Positions 50,411-58,282 of a stretch of 64,000 nt of DNA are shown one piece after another. Both the position numbers and the translations under genes were made by a program. Position 1 is the stretch's first letter. Each line of letters starts with the position of its first letter. The stretch spans positions 62,001-126,000 of the forward strand of contig NZ_SSNY01000012.1 of the NCBI RefSeq assembly GCF_004801285.1, written 5' to 3'. The notes under the pieces were generated by a model. It worked only from the letters and a program-made list of their open reading frames with translations. It was not told where the DNA came from and ran no database searches. Source of the DNA: Ollibium composti (GTDB lineage Bacteria > Pseudomonadota > Alphaproteobacteria > Rhizobiales > Rhizobiaceae).

Positions 50411-51442
50411 ATGGTGAAGCGTCCGACCATTGCCGATCTTGCCCGCGCTGCCGGCGTCAGCGTCGCCACTGTCGATCGCGTCCTCAACGGTCGGCTGCCG
50501 GTGCGCGAAGACACCACCCGGCGCGTCTACGAGGCGGCGACGGAAATCGGCTTCCACGCCGCCGACCTGATCGGCCGGCGCCTGCACCGGGACCTGCCGG
50601 AACTGCGGCTGGGCTTTCTGCTGCTCAGGCCGGACGATCCGTTCTACCGGGCCTTCGCTACCGAACTGGAGGAGGCCGTTTCGCGCTCGCAGCGCTTTCG
50701 CGGCACGGCGGCGATCGACTTCACGGAAACGCTTTCGCTGGACGAGATCGTCGAGCGGCTGCGCCGACTGGCGGCAAAGTCGCGCGCGGTCGCCGTCGTC
50801 AGCCCCGACCATCCGATCCTGTCGAGAGCGGTGGAGGAACTGAAGCGGCGGGGCGTCCCCGTCTTCGCCCTGTTGTCGGACTTCGCCGCGGGCGTGCGGG
50901 AAGGCTATGTCGGCGTCGACAACCTCAAGGTCGGGCGCACCGCCGCGTGGATGATCGCCACGGGCGCGAAGCGGCCGGGCAAGGTGGCGCTGTTCGTCGG
51001 CAGCCACCGCTTCCATGGCCACGAATTGCGCGAGATCGGCTTCCGCGCCTTCTTCCGCGAGCATGCGCCGGACTTCACCGTCATGGAGACGCTGGTCAAT
51101 CAGGAATCGTACCAGCTCACCCACGACGCGCTGGTCCAGCTTTTGCGCCAGGATGGCGACCTCGCCGGCTGCTACATCGCCGGCGGCGGCGCGGAGGGCG
51201 GGATCTCGGCGCTGCGCGAGGTGCGGCCGCCGCGCAAGCCGGTGATGGTCTGCAACGAAATCACCGCCGACCGGCGCGTCGCCCTTGCCGAAGGGCTTTT
51301 GACCATGGTGATCGACACGCCGCTTCGGCCGCTCTGCGCGGAACTGGTGGACCTGATGGCGCACGCGCTGGAAAACGGCGCGACGGGCGCGCAGGGACAG
51401 ACCTTCGTGCCGTTCGGCGTCTATCTGCCCGAGAGTGTCTGA
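50411..51442 (+). CDS. LacI-family transcriptional regulator, divergent from mocDEF
   Basis: A 343-residue LacI-type regulator. Its N-terminus PTIADLARAAGVSVATVDRVLNGRLPVRE holds the helix-turn-helix and the start of the hinge, and the effector domain resembles RbsB-type binding proteins. It closely resembles in layout the other LacI regulator of the window (VATVDRVLN against PATADRVLN). Its placement makes it the likely controller of the oxygenase-ferredoxin-reductase set, responding to an imported sugar or cyclitol. Confidence 0.92.
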   Translation: MVKRPTIADLARAAGVSVATVDRVLNGRLPVREDTTRRVYEAATEIGFHAADLIGRRLHRDLPELRLGFLLLRPDDPFYRAFATELEEAVSRSQRFRGTAAIDFTETLSLDEIVERLRRLAAKSRAVAVVSPDHPILSRAVEELKRRGVPVFALLSDFAAGVREGYVGVDNLKVGRTAAWMIATGAKRPGKVALFVGSHRFHGHELREIGFRAFFREHAPDFTVMETLVNQESYQLTHDALVQLLRQDGDLAGCYIAGGGAEGGISALREVRPPRKPVMVCNEITADRRVALAEGLLTMVIDTPLRPLCAELVDLMAHALENGATGAQGQTFVPFGVYLPESV

Positions 51443-51662
51443 TGGGGTGCCGTCGGATAGAGCCGGCTCCGCCGATAGGCATCTGCGCCGACGGCTTCAT
51501 CCCGCGTGTCGAGGCGCTGTCAGGTTCCCGGCTGTTCGCGGCCTGAACAGCCAGCCGGGAGGACGTGGCGTTGACGGTGCCGATACGACTCCCTATGGCT
51601 GCCGGGATGCGGTGTCGCGGGGGAATGCGTCCTTCGATCGCCCAATCTCGATTGATGCCAGG

Positions 51663-52421
51663 ATGACGGACAGTTTTTTCTTCTTTTTCGCCGTCATCGC
51701 GGCCACGCTCTTTGCCGGGCTCTCGAAGGGCGGCTTCGCCGGTGTGGGTATGGTTTCGACACCGATCCTTGCGCTGGTCATGCCACCTGTACAGGCTGCT
51801 TCCGTGATGCTGCCGATCCTGCTGATCCAGGATGCCTACAGCGTCGTCTCCTATCGGCGCACCGTCGACCGGCGCAATCTTGCCATCCTGTTGCCCGGTG
51901 CGGTGCTGGGCATCGCGCTAGGCTACAGCCTCGCCTCGTATTTGCCGCAAGCCGCCGTGGCGCTTGCCATCGGCGTCATTTCCGTCGGCTTCTCCCTGCT
52001 CGGCCTGCGCGGCCGGACAGTCGCCCGCTCGAAGCGACCCGCCAAAGTCGCGCCCGGAATGTTCTGGGGCGCGCTGTCGGGCTTCACCAGCATGATCGCC
52101 CACGCGGGAACGCCGCCATTCCAGATCTACGTCATGCCGCAGAGGCTGGAGCGCGATCTTTTCGTGGGCACCAGCGTGGTGTTCTTCGCCGTCGTCAACT
52201 GGATGAAGGTCCTGCCTTACACCCTGCTCGGCCAGTTCTCCGCCGAGACGCTGAAGCTGTCGTTTCTGTTGGCGCCGTTGGCGCTGTTCTCGACGTGGCT
52301 GGGCATCCGGCTGGTGCGGCGCACGGATACCGAGCGCTTCTATCTCATCGCCTATGTCCTGCTCGGACTGGTAGGGCTGAGCCTCGGTTGGGACGGGCTT
52401 AAAGGCCTCTTTTTCGCCTGA
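51663..52421 (+). CDS. TauE/SafE-family sulfite or organosulfur exporter
   Basis: A 252-residue integral membrane protein of about eight helices with the TauE/SafE pattern: LSKGGFAGVGMVSTPILAL in the first repeat and GFTSMIAHAGTPPFQIYVMPQ in the second. Relatives move sulfite, sulfoacetate or other small anions, and many are simply clustered with catabolic genes. The start is preceded by a weak CCAGG. The 220-base gap from the LacI gene shows nothing recognisable. The substrate is unknown. Confidence 0.88.
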   Translation: MTDSFFFFFAVIAATLFAGLSKGGFAGVGMVSTPILALVMPPVQAASVMLPILLIQDAYSVVSYRRTVDRRNLAILLPGAVLGIALGYSLASYLPQAAVALAIGVISVGFSLLGLRGRTVARSKRPAKVAPGMFWGALSGFTSMIAHAGTPPFQIYVMPQRLERDLFVGTSVVFFAVVNWMKVLPYTLLGQFSAETLKLSFLLAPLALFSTWLGIRLVRRTDTERFYLIAYVLLGLVGLSLGWDGLKGLFFA

Positions 52422-52494
52422 CCTTGGAAGCCTTTCCCTCGCAAAATCCATGGTGAGGAAAACCTCGCTTGCCATGCTGCAGTTTTTTGTTCAT

Positions 52495-52510
52495 GATGAA
52501 CTTGTTCGTT
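52495..52510. promoter_or_regulatory. Candidate IclR-regulon operator, site 1
   Basis: GATGAA-CTTG-TTCGTT, a 6-4-6 inverted repeat with GAA-N4-TTCGTT core, 69 bases before the isomerase gene that opens the TRAP locus. It overlaps a second perfect dyad, GTTCATGATGAAC at 52489-52501. Two other genes of the locus carry a similar site. Confidence 0.5.
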
Positions 52511-52579
52511 AATTAAGAATCCTTGTCAGAGTGGCTATCACCCCTGACTTGAAGGACAGGCCGGGGAGGACGCACGGAC

Positions 52580-53386
52580 ATGGCCATCGCCGTTTCGACC
52601 GCAGGCTATTGGCATATCGCCTCGCTCGACGAGGCACTCGCCCAACTGGCTGCTTGCGGCATCGAGGCGGTGGAGTTTTTCCCTTATCCGCCGCACCTCG
52701 ATCCCGCGTCGTTCGGCAGCTATGAGCGCAGCCGCGTCAAACGAATGATGCGCGATCTCGGCCTGCGCTGCGCGTCGGTCAACTTCACCATGGAGCTGAA
52801 CCTGATGGCGCTTCATGCCGGGCTGCACCGGCTCGCCATGGCCGAGTTCAAGCGCGCCATGGAAATCGGAGCCGATCTCGGCGCCCCTTGCTTAGTCCTG
52901 CCGTTCGGCCGCCGCCATTCGCTGATGCCGGCGCCGGCCGACACGACCCTCGACTATCTATGCGCGGAAGTTTCCGCGCTCGCCGATCATGGCCAGCGCG
53001 GCGGCATCAAGGTGGCGCTCGAAACGCTGCCGTTCGACCTGCTCAGCACCGGCAAGGCCGTGCTCGACATCGTCGAACGTATCGGTCATCCCAATCTCGG
53101 CATCTGCTACGATTGCACCAACACGCTGGGCTTCGAGGACCCGGCCGCCGGCGTGGCGGCGGTCAGGGACAGGCTTCTGCTCGTCCATATCAGCGATAGC
53201 TGGCGCGATCGCTGGGCGCATACCTCGATCGGCCGCGGCGACATCGATTTCCCTGCTTTCGCGGCGGCGCTCGACGCGATCGGTTACGACGGCGATCTCG
53301 TCTACGAAGTGATGGACGGCGAAGACCCGACGCCGCGCCTTCGCGGCGATCTCGCCAAACTGAAACAGGCCGGCTTCCGTTCGTAG
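52580..53386 (+). CDS. Xylose-isomerase-like TIM barrel protein (hydroxypyruvate isomerase/epimerase type)
   Basis: A 268-residue (beta/alpha)8 protein with metal-ligand positions in VALETLPFDLL (Glu), GICYDCTNTLG (Asp), LLVHISDSW (His, Asp) and LVYEVMDGE (Glu). It is shorter than the other two barrels in the window and closer to hydroxypyruvate isomerase or 3-dehydroshikimate-dehydratase-like enzymes. It opens a plus-strand operon with an OYE reductase and the TRAP binding protein, behind a likely IclR-type operator. Confidence 0.87.
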   Translation: MAIAVSTAGYWHIASLDEALAQLAACGIEAVEFFPYPPHLDPASFGSYERSRVKRMMRDLGLRCASVNFTMELNLMALHAGLHRLAMAEFKRAMEIGADLGAPCLVLPFGRRHSLMPAPADTTLDYLCAEVSALADHGQRGGIKVALETLPFDLLSTGKAVLDIVERIGHPNLGICYDCTNTLGFEDPAAGVAAVRDRLLLVHISDSWRDRWAHTSIGRGDIDFPAFAAALDAIGYDGDLVYEVMDGEDPTPRLRGDLAKLKQAGFRS

Positions 53387-53424
53387 GCCCGGCATTCCCA
53401 ATCGCAAGGACCCGTCTGCCCGAC

Positions 53425-54603
53425 ATGACCATCTCGTCCGCCCCCAAACTATTCCAGCCGCTCACCTTGCGCTCCGTCACGCTGAAGAACCGCGTCGTCA
53501 TTTCGCCGATGTGTCAGCACGCCGCCAGGGATGGCTTCGCCCAGCCCTGGCATATGGTGCATTACGGCAAGTTCGCCCTCGGCGGGGCGGGGCTGGTGTT
53601 TACGGAAAGCACGGCCGTCTCGTCCAACGCCCGCGTGGGGTTCGCCGACCTCGGCCTCTGGCACGACGACCACATCGCCGGCCTGAAAGCGATCGTCGAT
53701 TTCGTCCATGCCAATGGCGCGATGATGGGCGTCCAGCTGGCGCATCCTGGCCGGAAGGCGTTTTCCGAACCGCTATGGGAAGGCGGGCGGGCGCTCACCG
53801 CCGACACACTCGACAAATCCGGCATCGCATGGCGTCGCATGGGGCCGAGCGCGCTGGCGGCGGGCGAGCAATGGTCGGTTCCCGAGGAGATGACGCTCGC
53901 GGACATCGCCACCGAGATCGAAGCCTTCGCGGCGGCGACGCGCCGCGCCGCGACGGCCGGTTTCGACGTCGTGGAACTGCATTTCGGCCATGGCTACCTG
54001 GCGGCGAGTTTCCTGTCGCCGCTCGCCAACCGCCGCACCGACGCCTACGGCGGCAGCCGCGAAAACCGGATGCGCTTCGTCATAGAGGCGGCCGAGGCGG
54101 TTCGGCAGGCATGGCCACAGGACAAGCCGCTATTCATCCGGCTTTCGTGCCTGGACGGGGCGGAAGGAAGCTGGGGACTTGGGGACACCGTGGTGCTGGC
54201 TTCGGTCCTCAAGCAGGTCGGCGTCGACGTGATCGACTGTTCGTCAGGTGGGCTGACGGAGGAAACCCGCTCGCTGACCATTCCGCGCGGGCTCGGCTTC
54301 CAGGTGCCGTTCGCCGAACGGGTGCGCCGCGAGGCCGGTATTCCCACCCAGGCCGTCGGCCTGATCGTCGATCCGCGCCAGGCCGAACAGATTCTGGCCG
54401 AGGGAAAGGCGGATCTGATCGCCATCGGCCGCGAGGCGTTGCGCAATCCCTATTGGGCGAACGAGGCGGCGCTGGCGCTCGGCCATGCCGAAGACCATTC
54501 CACCTGGTCCTTCCGCCATGCCGCCTGGCTGGCCAAGCGCGAGCCGATCATGCGCAAGATCCGGGACGAAGGACAACTGGAACAATTCAAGGCTGCCCGC
54601 TGA
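53425..54603 (+). CDS. NADH:flavin oxidoreductase (old yellow enzyme, YqjM-like)
   Basis: A 392-residue FMN-dependent ene-reductase. Its thermophilic-type (YqjM) active site is visible: C30 in SPMCQ, and H186/H189 in ELHFGHGYL with the following SPLANRRTDAYGG block. The phosphate-binding GLI and AIGREALRNPY segments are near the C-terminus. It reduces an activated C=C bond with NAD(P)H. Placement between an isomerase and DctP suggests reduction of an unsaturated ring or enone intermediate of the imported acid. Confidence 0.92.
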   Translation: MTISSAPKLFQPLTLRSVTLKNRVVISPMCQHAARDGFAQPWHMVHYGKFALGGAGLVFTESTAVSSNARVGFADLGLWHDDHIAGLKAIVDFVHANGAMMGVQLAHPGRKAFSEPLWEGGRALTADTLDKSGIAWRRMGPSALAAGEQWSVPEEMTLADIATEIEAFAAATRRAATAGFDVVELHFGHGYLAASFLSPLANRRTDAYGGSRENRMRFVIEAAEAVRQAWPQDKPLFIRLSCLDGAEGSWGLGDTVVLASVLKQVGVDVIDCSSGGLTEETRSLTIPRGLGFQVPFAERVRREAGIPTQAVGLIVDPRQAEQILAEGKADLIAIGREALRNPYWANEAALALGHAEDHSTWSFRHAAWLAKREPIMRKIRDEGQLEQFKAAR

Positions 54604-54678
54604 GCCGACGGCAGGCTCGACGGGAGGAGGAACCGGCGGAGGTCCATCCGCCACGCACACATATCTGGAGGAGAAGAC

Positions 54679-55731
54679 ATGAAACTGGACAGATTGCTGA
54701 AATCCACCGCGCTCTCGGCGGTTGTCGCGACACTCGCCTTCGTTGGCTCGGCCGCGGCCCAGGAGGTCATGAAGCTGCGCATGCATGCCGCGCACGCCAC
54801 GCAGACCCCGGTCATCGGAACGATCGTGCCGTGGATCGCCGAGCGCATCGAGAAGCTCTCCAACGGCACTCTCGACATCGAGGTCTTCGAGCCGGGCGCG
54901 CTGGTGCCGGGAACGGAATTCTTCGACGCCGTTTCGCAGGGCGCGATCGACATGGCCTATGGTACGCCGGGCTATGGCGCCGGTCTCGAACCGGCGCTCA
55001 GCGCCTTCACCTCGGTGCCCTTCGGGCCGGGCGAGACGGAGATGCTCACCTGGATGCGTTATGGCGGCGGCTACGAAATCTTCGACCGCATCCTGGCCGG
55101 TATCAACATGAAGGGCTTCGTGTGCACACTGAACCCGCCTGAAACAGCGGGCTGGTTCCGCAAGGAGATCAACAGCGTCGCCGATCTGAACGGCATGAAG
55201 CTTCGCTATTTCGGCCTCGGCGGCAAGGTTCTGTCGAAACTCGGCGCCTCCGTACAGCTCATTCCGGGCGGCGACGTCTATTCGGCGCTGGAACGCGGAG
55301 TCGTCGACGGCGCGGAATTCTCCAACCCGTCCGCAGACGAAACCATGGGCTTCTATCAGGTCGCCAAGATCGCCTACTTCCCGGGCTGGCATCAGCAGAC
55401 GTCGATCAATGCCGTCTACATCAATCTTGATACGTGGAAGAAGATGACGGCAGAACAGCAGTTCGCCATCGAGACGACATGCGGCGAAGCCACGGTCAAG
55501 ACGCTGGCCGAAGGATCGGCAGCGCAGGGGCCGGCGCTGAAGCGCATGAAGGAGGCGGGAACCGAGTTCAAGACCTGGCCGCCGGCAGTGCTGGATGCCC
55601 TGCGCGAACAGTGGAAAGTGGTAGCCGAGGAGGAGGGCGCCGCCAATCCGGTGTTCAAGGAGACGATGGATTCGCTGAACAAGTTTCGCGAGGACTACAA
55701 GCTCTGGGGCGAACTGGGCTACGTCAAGTAA
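54679..55731 (+). CDS. TRAP transporter substrate-binding protein (DctP family)
   Basis: A 350-residue periplasmic binding protein with signal peptide (cleavage near AAA-QE, about residue 27). DctP hallmarks include FEPGALVPGTEFFDAVSQGAIDMAYG, NGMKLRYFGLGGKVLSKLGAS with the ligand-carboxylate arginine, and VDGAEFSNPSADETMG. It captures an organic acid for a Na-driven TRAP permease. No permease follows; a DctM gene lies 7.5 kb away on the opposite strand. A strong GGAGGAGAAGAC ribosome-binding site and a 3' stem-loop suggest high expression. Confidence 0.93.
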   Translation: MKLDRLLKSTALSAVVATLAFVGSAAAQEVMKLRMHAAHATQTPVIGTIVPWIAERIEKLSNGTLDIEVFEPGALVPGTEFFDAVSQGAIDMAYGTPGYGAGLEPALSAFTSVPFGPGETEMLTWMRYGGGYEIFDRILAGINMKGFVCTLNPPETAGWFRKEINSVADLNGMKLRYFGLGGKVLSKLGASVQLIPGGDVYSALERGVVDGAEFSNPSADETMGFYQVAKIAYFPGWHQQTSINAVYINLDTWKKMTAEQQFAIETTCGEATVKTLAEGSAAQGPALKRMKEAGTEFKTWPPAVLDALREQWKVVAEEEGAANPVFKETMDSLNKFREDYKLWGELGYVK

Positions 55732-55746
55732 TCCGCAAGCAGCCCT

Positions 55747-55772
55747 GAGCCCGGCAGGTATCTGCCGGGCTC
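55747..55772 (+). terminator. Terminator-like stem-loop after dctP
   Basis: GAGCCCGGCAG pairs exactly with CTGCCGGGCTC around a GTAT loop, 15 bases past the stop. No T tract follows, but the next gene is convergent, so this is the probable transcript end. Confidence 0.7.
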
Positions 55773-55810
55773 ATGCCTTCGCGGCCTGTCTATTCGCTGC
55801 CGCCGTCTTT

Positions 55811-56536
55811 TCACCAGCGCCTGGGGCTGCCGGGAAACGGCTCCACCTGGTCCAGTTCTTCTGCCCTCAATTCATAGGCAAGTTGATAGAGTCCGTAGCG
55901 CGGCTTCTCCGTCGCGATGCCTGACTGCTCGAGCCGCGACAGGATCTCGGGCAGCAGTTGCGCGAGCAAGAGGCGGCTGAAGCCTTCGATGACCATCACC
56001 CCGACGGCTGTGTCGTGCCGGGTTAGCGGGGGCCGGTTCGGCGCGATGTCGGGATCGGTGACGCCGAGATGCACGGCGACGACGGGCGGCAGGCCGATCA
56101 GCCAGGCAAGGACGTCATCGACAATCGGAGCGCCGGCTACGACTTCCTCGCTCAGCGGCATGATCAGGCTGCACGCCGCGCCGCCGGTTCCGCCGCCGCG
56201 TTGCGCAAGCAAGCGGCAGTTGTTGCGCCAGGAATCGCGATACTGGTCGATGATGGCGTTGAACCATACGGACGAGCCGCCGGGATGTTCCGGCCAGGGT
56301 TTTTGCGCCAGCCTCGCGAATGCGGTCATGTCGCGCGCCGGATAGAACATGAAGTAAGCCGGTAATTGGCCCTTTCCCTCGCCGTAGCGGCGGCCGAAGT
56401 CGATCCCGCCGCGCCCGGCGGCATTGGCCACATAATCGGGCACATGCTCGCGCGTATGGACGAGATTGTATTCCTCGTCGATGCCGGGCGGCACGTTGTG
56501 CCACAAGGCGACAAACCCTCTTGCCTGCATGGTCAT
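55811..56536 (-). CDS. EthD/dimeric alpha-beta-barrel-like protein
   Basis: A 241-residue protein with two ferredoxin-like halves. The first carries GFVALWHNVPPGIDEEYNLVHTREHVPDYV, with the tryptophan-histidine pattern of EthD-type barrels. The second includes VVAVHLGVTDPDI and a C-terminal strand pair. The family name is less certain than for the gene at 56716. GGAGG seven bases before ATG 56536 supports the start. It is divergent from the EthD gene, sharing a promoter region with a perfect AACGAA-N4-TTCGTT site. Confidence 0.65.
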   Translation of the reverse strand: MTMQARGFVALWHNVPPGIDEEYNLVHTREHVPDYVANAAGRGGIDFGRRYGEGKGQLPAYFMFYPARDMTAFARLAQKPWPEHPGGSSVWFNAIIDQYRDSWRNNCRLLAQRGGGTGGAACSLIMPLSEEVVAGAPIVDDVLAWLIGLPPVVAVHLGVTDPDIAPNRPPLTRHDTAVGVMVIEGFSRLLLAQLLPEILSRLEQSGIATEKPRYGLYQLAYELRAEELDQVEPFPGSPRRW

Positions 56537-56616
56537 GCCGAAGCCTCCGAAGCGGCGGCGGTGTTGGAGGACAGCATGTCCCGTATGGCCGCCGGTTTGC
56601 AATATTTTATGTTATA

Positions 56617-56632
56617 AACGAAACGATTCGTT
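56617..56632. promoter_or_regulatory. Candidate IclR-regulon operator, site 2
   Basis: AACGAA-ACGA-TTCGTT is a perfect 6-4-6 inverted repeat, midway between two divergent genes (81 and 84 bases from the two starts) in an AT-rich island. It is the best copy of a motif shared with 52495 and 58220. Confidence 0.58.
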
Positions 56633-56715
56633 GATTCCAAGTTTTTGTCTGTCTAACGTGCACCTTTGGTAAGCCTCGCCGGACGAGGCGGATTGGCGAT
56701 AGGGAGGAGGATGGA

Positions 56716-57405
56716 ATGATCAGCCGTTTCGGATTGGTGAAGCGCAAGACGGGTCTCGACGACGAGGCATTCCTGTCGCATTGGCGCGGCACGCACGGGC
56801 CGCTGGCGGCCAGACTTCCGGGCCTGCGCAGCTATTACCAGCATCGTATCGAGGACGCGCGCCAGTTCGGCGTCGATCACCCGCGCGGCGGCTGGGACCT
56901 CGACGGGTTCTCCGAGCTCCAGTTCGACAGCGTCGGGGCGATGAAGGCGGCTATCGCCTCGCCGGAGTTCGCCCCCACCGTCGAGGACGTCGCGAAGTTC
57001 CTCGGCGAAATCCGCCTCGTCGTGTGCGAGAAGAACGTCGTCGTCCCGCTGGCGCTCGGCGACGGTCCCTTCGTCAAGCGCATGTCGATCCTGAGGCGGC
57101 ATCCGCATGTCTCCTCCGCCGACTTCCGGCGCGAGTGGCAGGAACGACACGCCGAGTTCGTCAGGCATTGGCCCAACGTGCTTGGCTATACCCAGAACCT
57201 CGTGGTCGACCGCTATTCGGCGATGGCCGAGACGGCCGCGTATGAAGCCGTGCCGGTCGACGGCATCGTCGAGTTCTGGTTCCGCTCGAAGGACGATGTG
57301 GCGGCGCTGTTCAAGTCGGACCTGGTGGCCAGGACGCAGGAACACGCCCACTCCTTCATCGCCGAGATCACTACCTATTTCGTCGAAACCGTGCAGATCG
57401 CCTGA
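56716..57405 (+). CDS. Tandem EthD-domain protein
   Basis: A 229-residue protein with two dimeric alpha-beta-barrel repeats. The first (about 1-105) holds FLSHWRGTHGPLAARLPGLRSYYQH, the second (about 115-220) FRREWQERHAEFVRHWPNVLGYTQN; both show the W-x3-H pattern of EthD proteins. EthD is needed for ether-degrading P450 systems in Rhodococcus, and other relatives cleave or isomerise ring compounds. It opens the plus-strand run EthD-GST-flavoprotein-SDR-CMD. Confidence 0.85.
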   Translation: MISRFGLVKRKTGLDDEAFLSHWRGTHGPLAARLPGLRSYYQHRIEDARQFGVDHPRGGWDLDGFSELQFDSVGAMKAAIASPEFAPTVEDVAKFLGEIRLVVCEKNVVVPLALGDGPFVKRMSILRRHPHVSSADFRREWQERHAEFVRHWPNVLGYTQNLVVDRYSAMAETAAYEAVPVDGIVEFWFRSKDDVAALFKSDLVARTQEHAHSFIAEITTYFVETVQIA

Positions 57406-57441
57406 GCGTGGAGCCTCCACGACCGCGCCCGAGAGGACATC

Positions 57442-58164
57442 ATGATCGACCTCTACGCCATGGTCAGCCCCAACGTGCAGAAGATCTACCTGATGCTCGA
57501 GGAGACGGGGCTGGCCTATACCCCGCATCAGGTCAATATCTGGAAAGGGGAACAGTTCAGGCCGGAATTCCTGGCCCTGAACCCCAACGCCAAGGTACCG
57601 GTCATCGTCGATGGCGAGGGTCCTGAGGGGCGGCCCTACACGGTCTTCGAATCCGGGGCGATCCTCATTTACCTCGCCGAAAAGACCGGCCGGTTCCTGC
57701 CCCGCGAGGGGATCGCCCGCCACGACACGCTGCAATGGCTGATGGTCCAGCTCACCGGGCTCGGGCCGATGCTCGGCCAGTTCAACCACTTCTGCCGTTT
57801 CGCCTCCGACAATGCCTATGCCGTCTCGCGCTACACGACCGAGGCTGCCCGCCTCTACAGGCTCGTCGACGATCGGTTGGGTCGGTCGCGCTATCTTGGC
57901 GGCGAGGCCTATTCCATCGCCGACATGGCGACTTTTCCGTGGTTCCGGACCGAGGCGCGCCTGTTCGGCCAGACGCATCCGTTCATGGGCGTCGGCAGTG
58001 CCGAACACCCTAACCTCTGGCGCTGGTTCGATGAGATCGCGGCCCGACCGGCGGTAGAGAAGGCGCTGGAGGTGATCGACCGGCATCCCTCGACGCTGGC
58101 AACTGCCACGACCGACGAGGTCGACCGTGTGTTCGGCCGCGGACAATACGCCCGCCGAAGCTGA
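57442..58164 (+). CDS. Glutathione S-transferase family protein
   Basis: A 240-residue GST. The thioredoxin-like N-domain has S9 in AMVSPNVQKI as probable thiol-activating residue, the cis-proline KVPVIVD, and FESGAILIYLAEKTG for glutathione gamma-glutamate binding. The helical C-domain spans about 95-240. It may add or remove glutathione during cleavage of an ether or epoxide, as do lignin beta-etherases, or isomerise a double bond. The context with EthD and flavoenzyme genes favours a catabolic role over stress defence. Confidence 0.9.
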   Translation: MIDLYAMVSPNVQKIYLMLEETGLAYTPHQVNIWKGEQFRPEFLALNPNAKVPVIVDGEGPEGRPYTVFESGAILIYLAEKTGRFLPREGIARHDTLQWLMVQLTGLGPMLGQFNHFCRFASDNAYAVSRYTTEAARLYRLVDDRLGRSRYLGGEAYSIADMATFPWFRTEARLFGQTHPFMGVGSAEHPNLWRWFDEIAARPAVEKALEVIDRHPSTLATATTDEVDRVFGRGQYARRS

Positions 58165-58219
58165 CGGCGGCTGGCGGCAAGATTCAGGTTGCGCTTCGTG
58201 TGTTTAGTCTCTATCAAAT

Positions 58220-58235
58220 AACGAACTAATTCGCA
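58220..58235. promoter_or_regulatory. Candidate IclR-regulon operator, site 3
   Basis: AACGAA-CTAA-TTCGCA keeps the GAA-N4-TTCG core of the other two sites. A further half-site ATAACGAATTAT follows at 58238. It lies 47 bases before the flavoprotein start. Confidence 0.48.
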
Positions 58236-58282
58236 GATAACGAATTATGCACAGTGAACGATCGAAGACGGGGGAGAGACTG

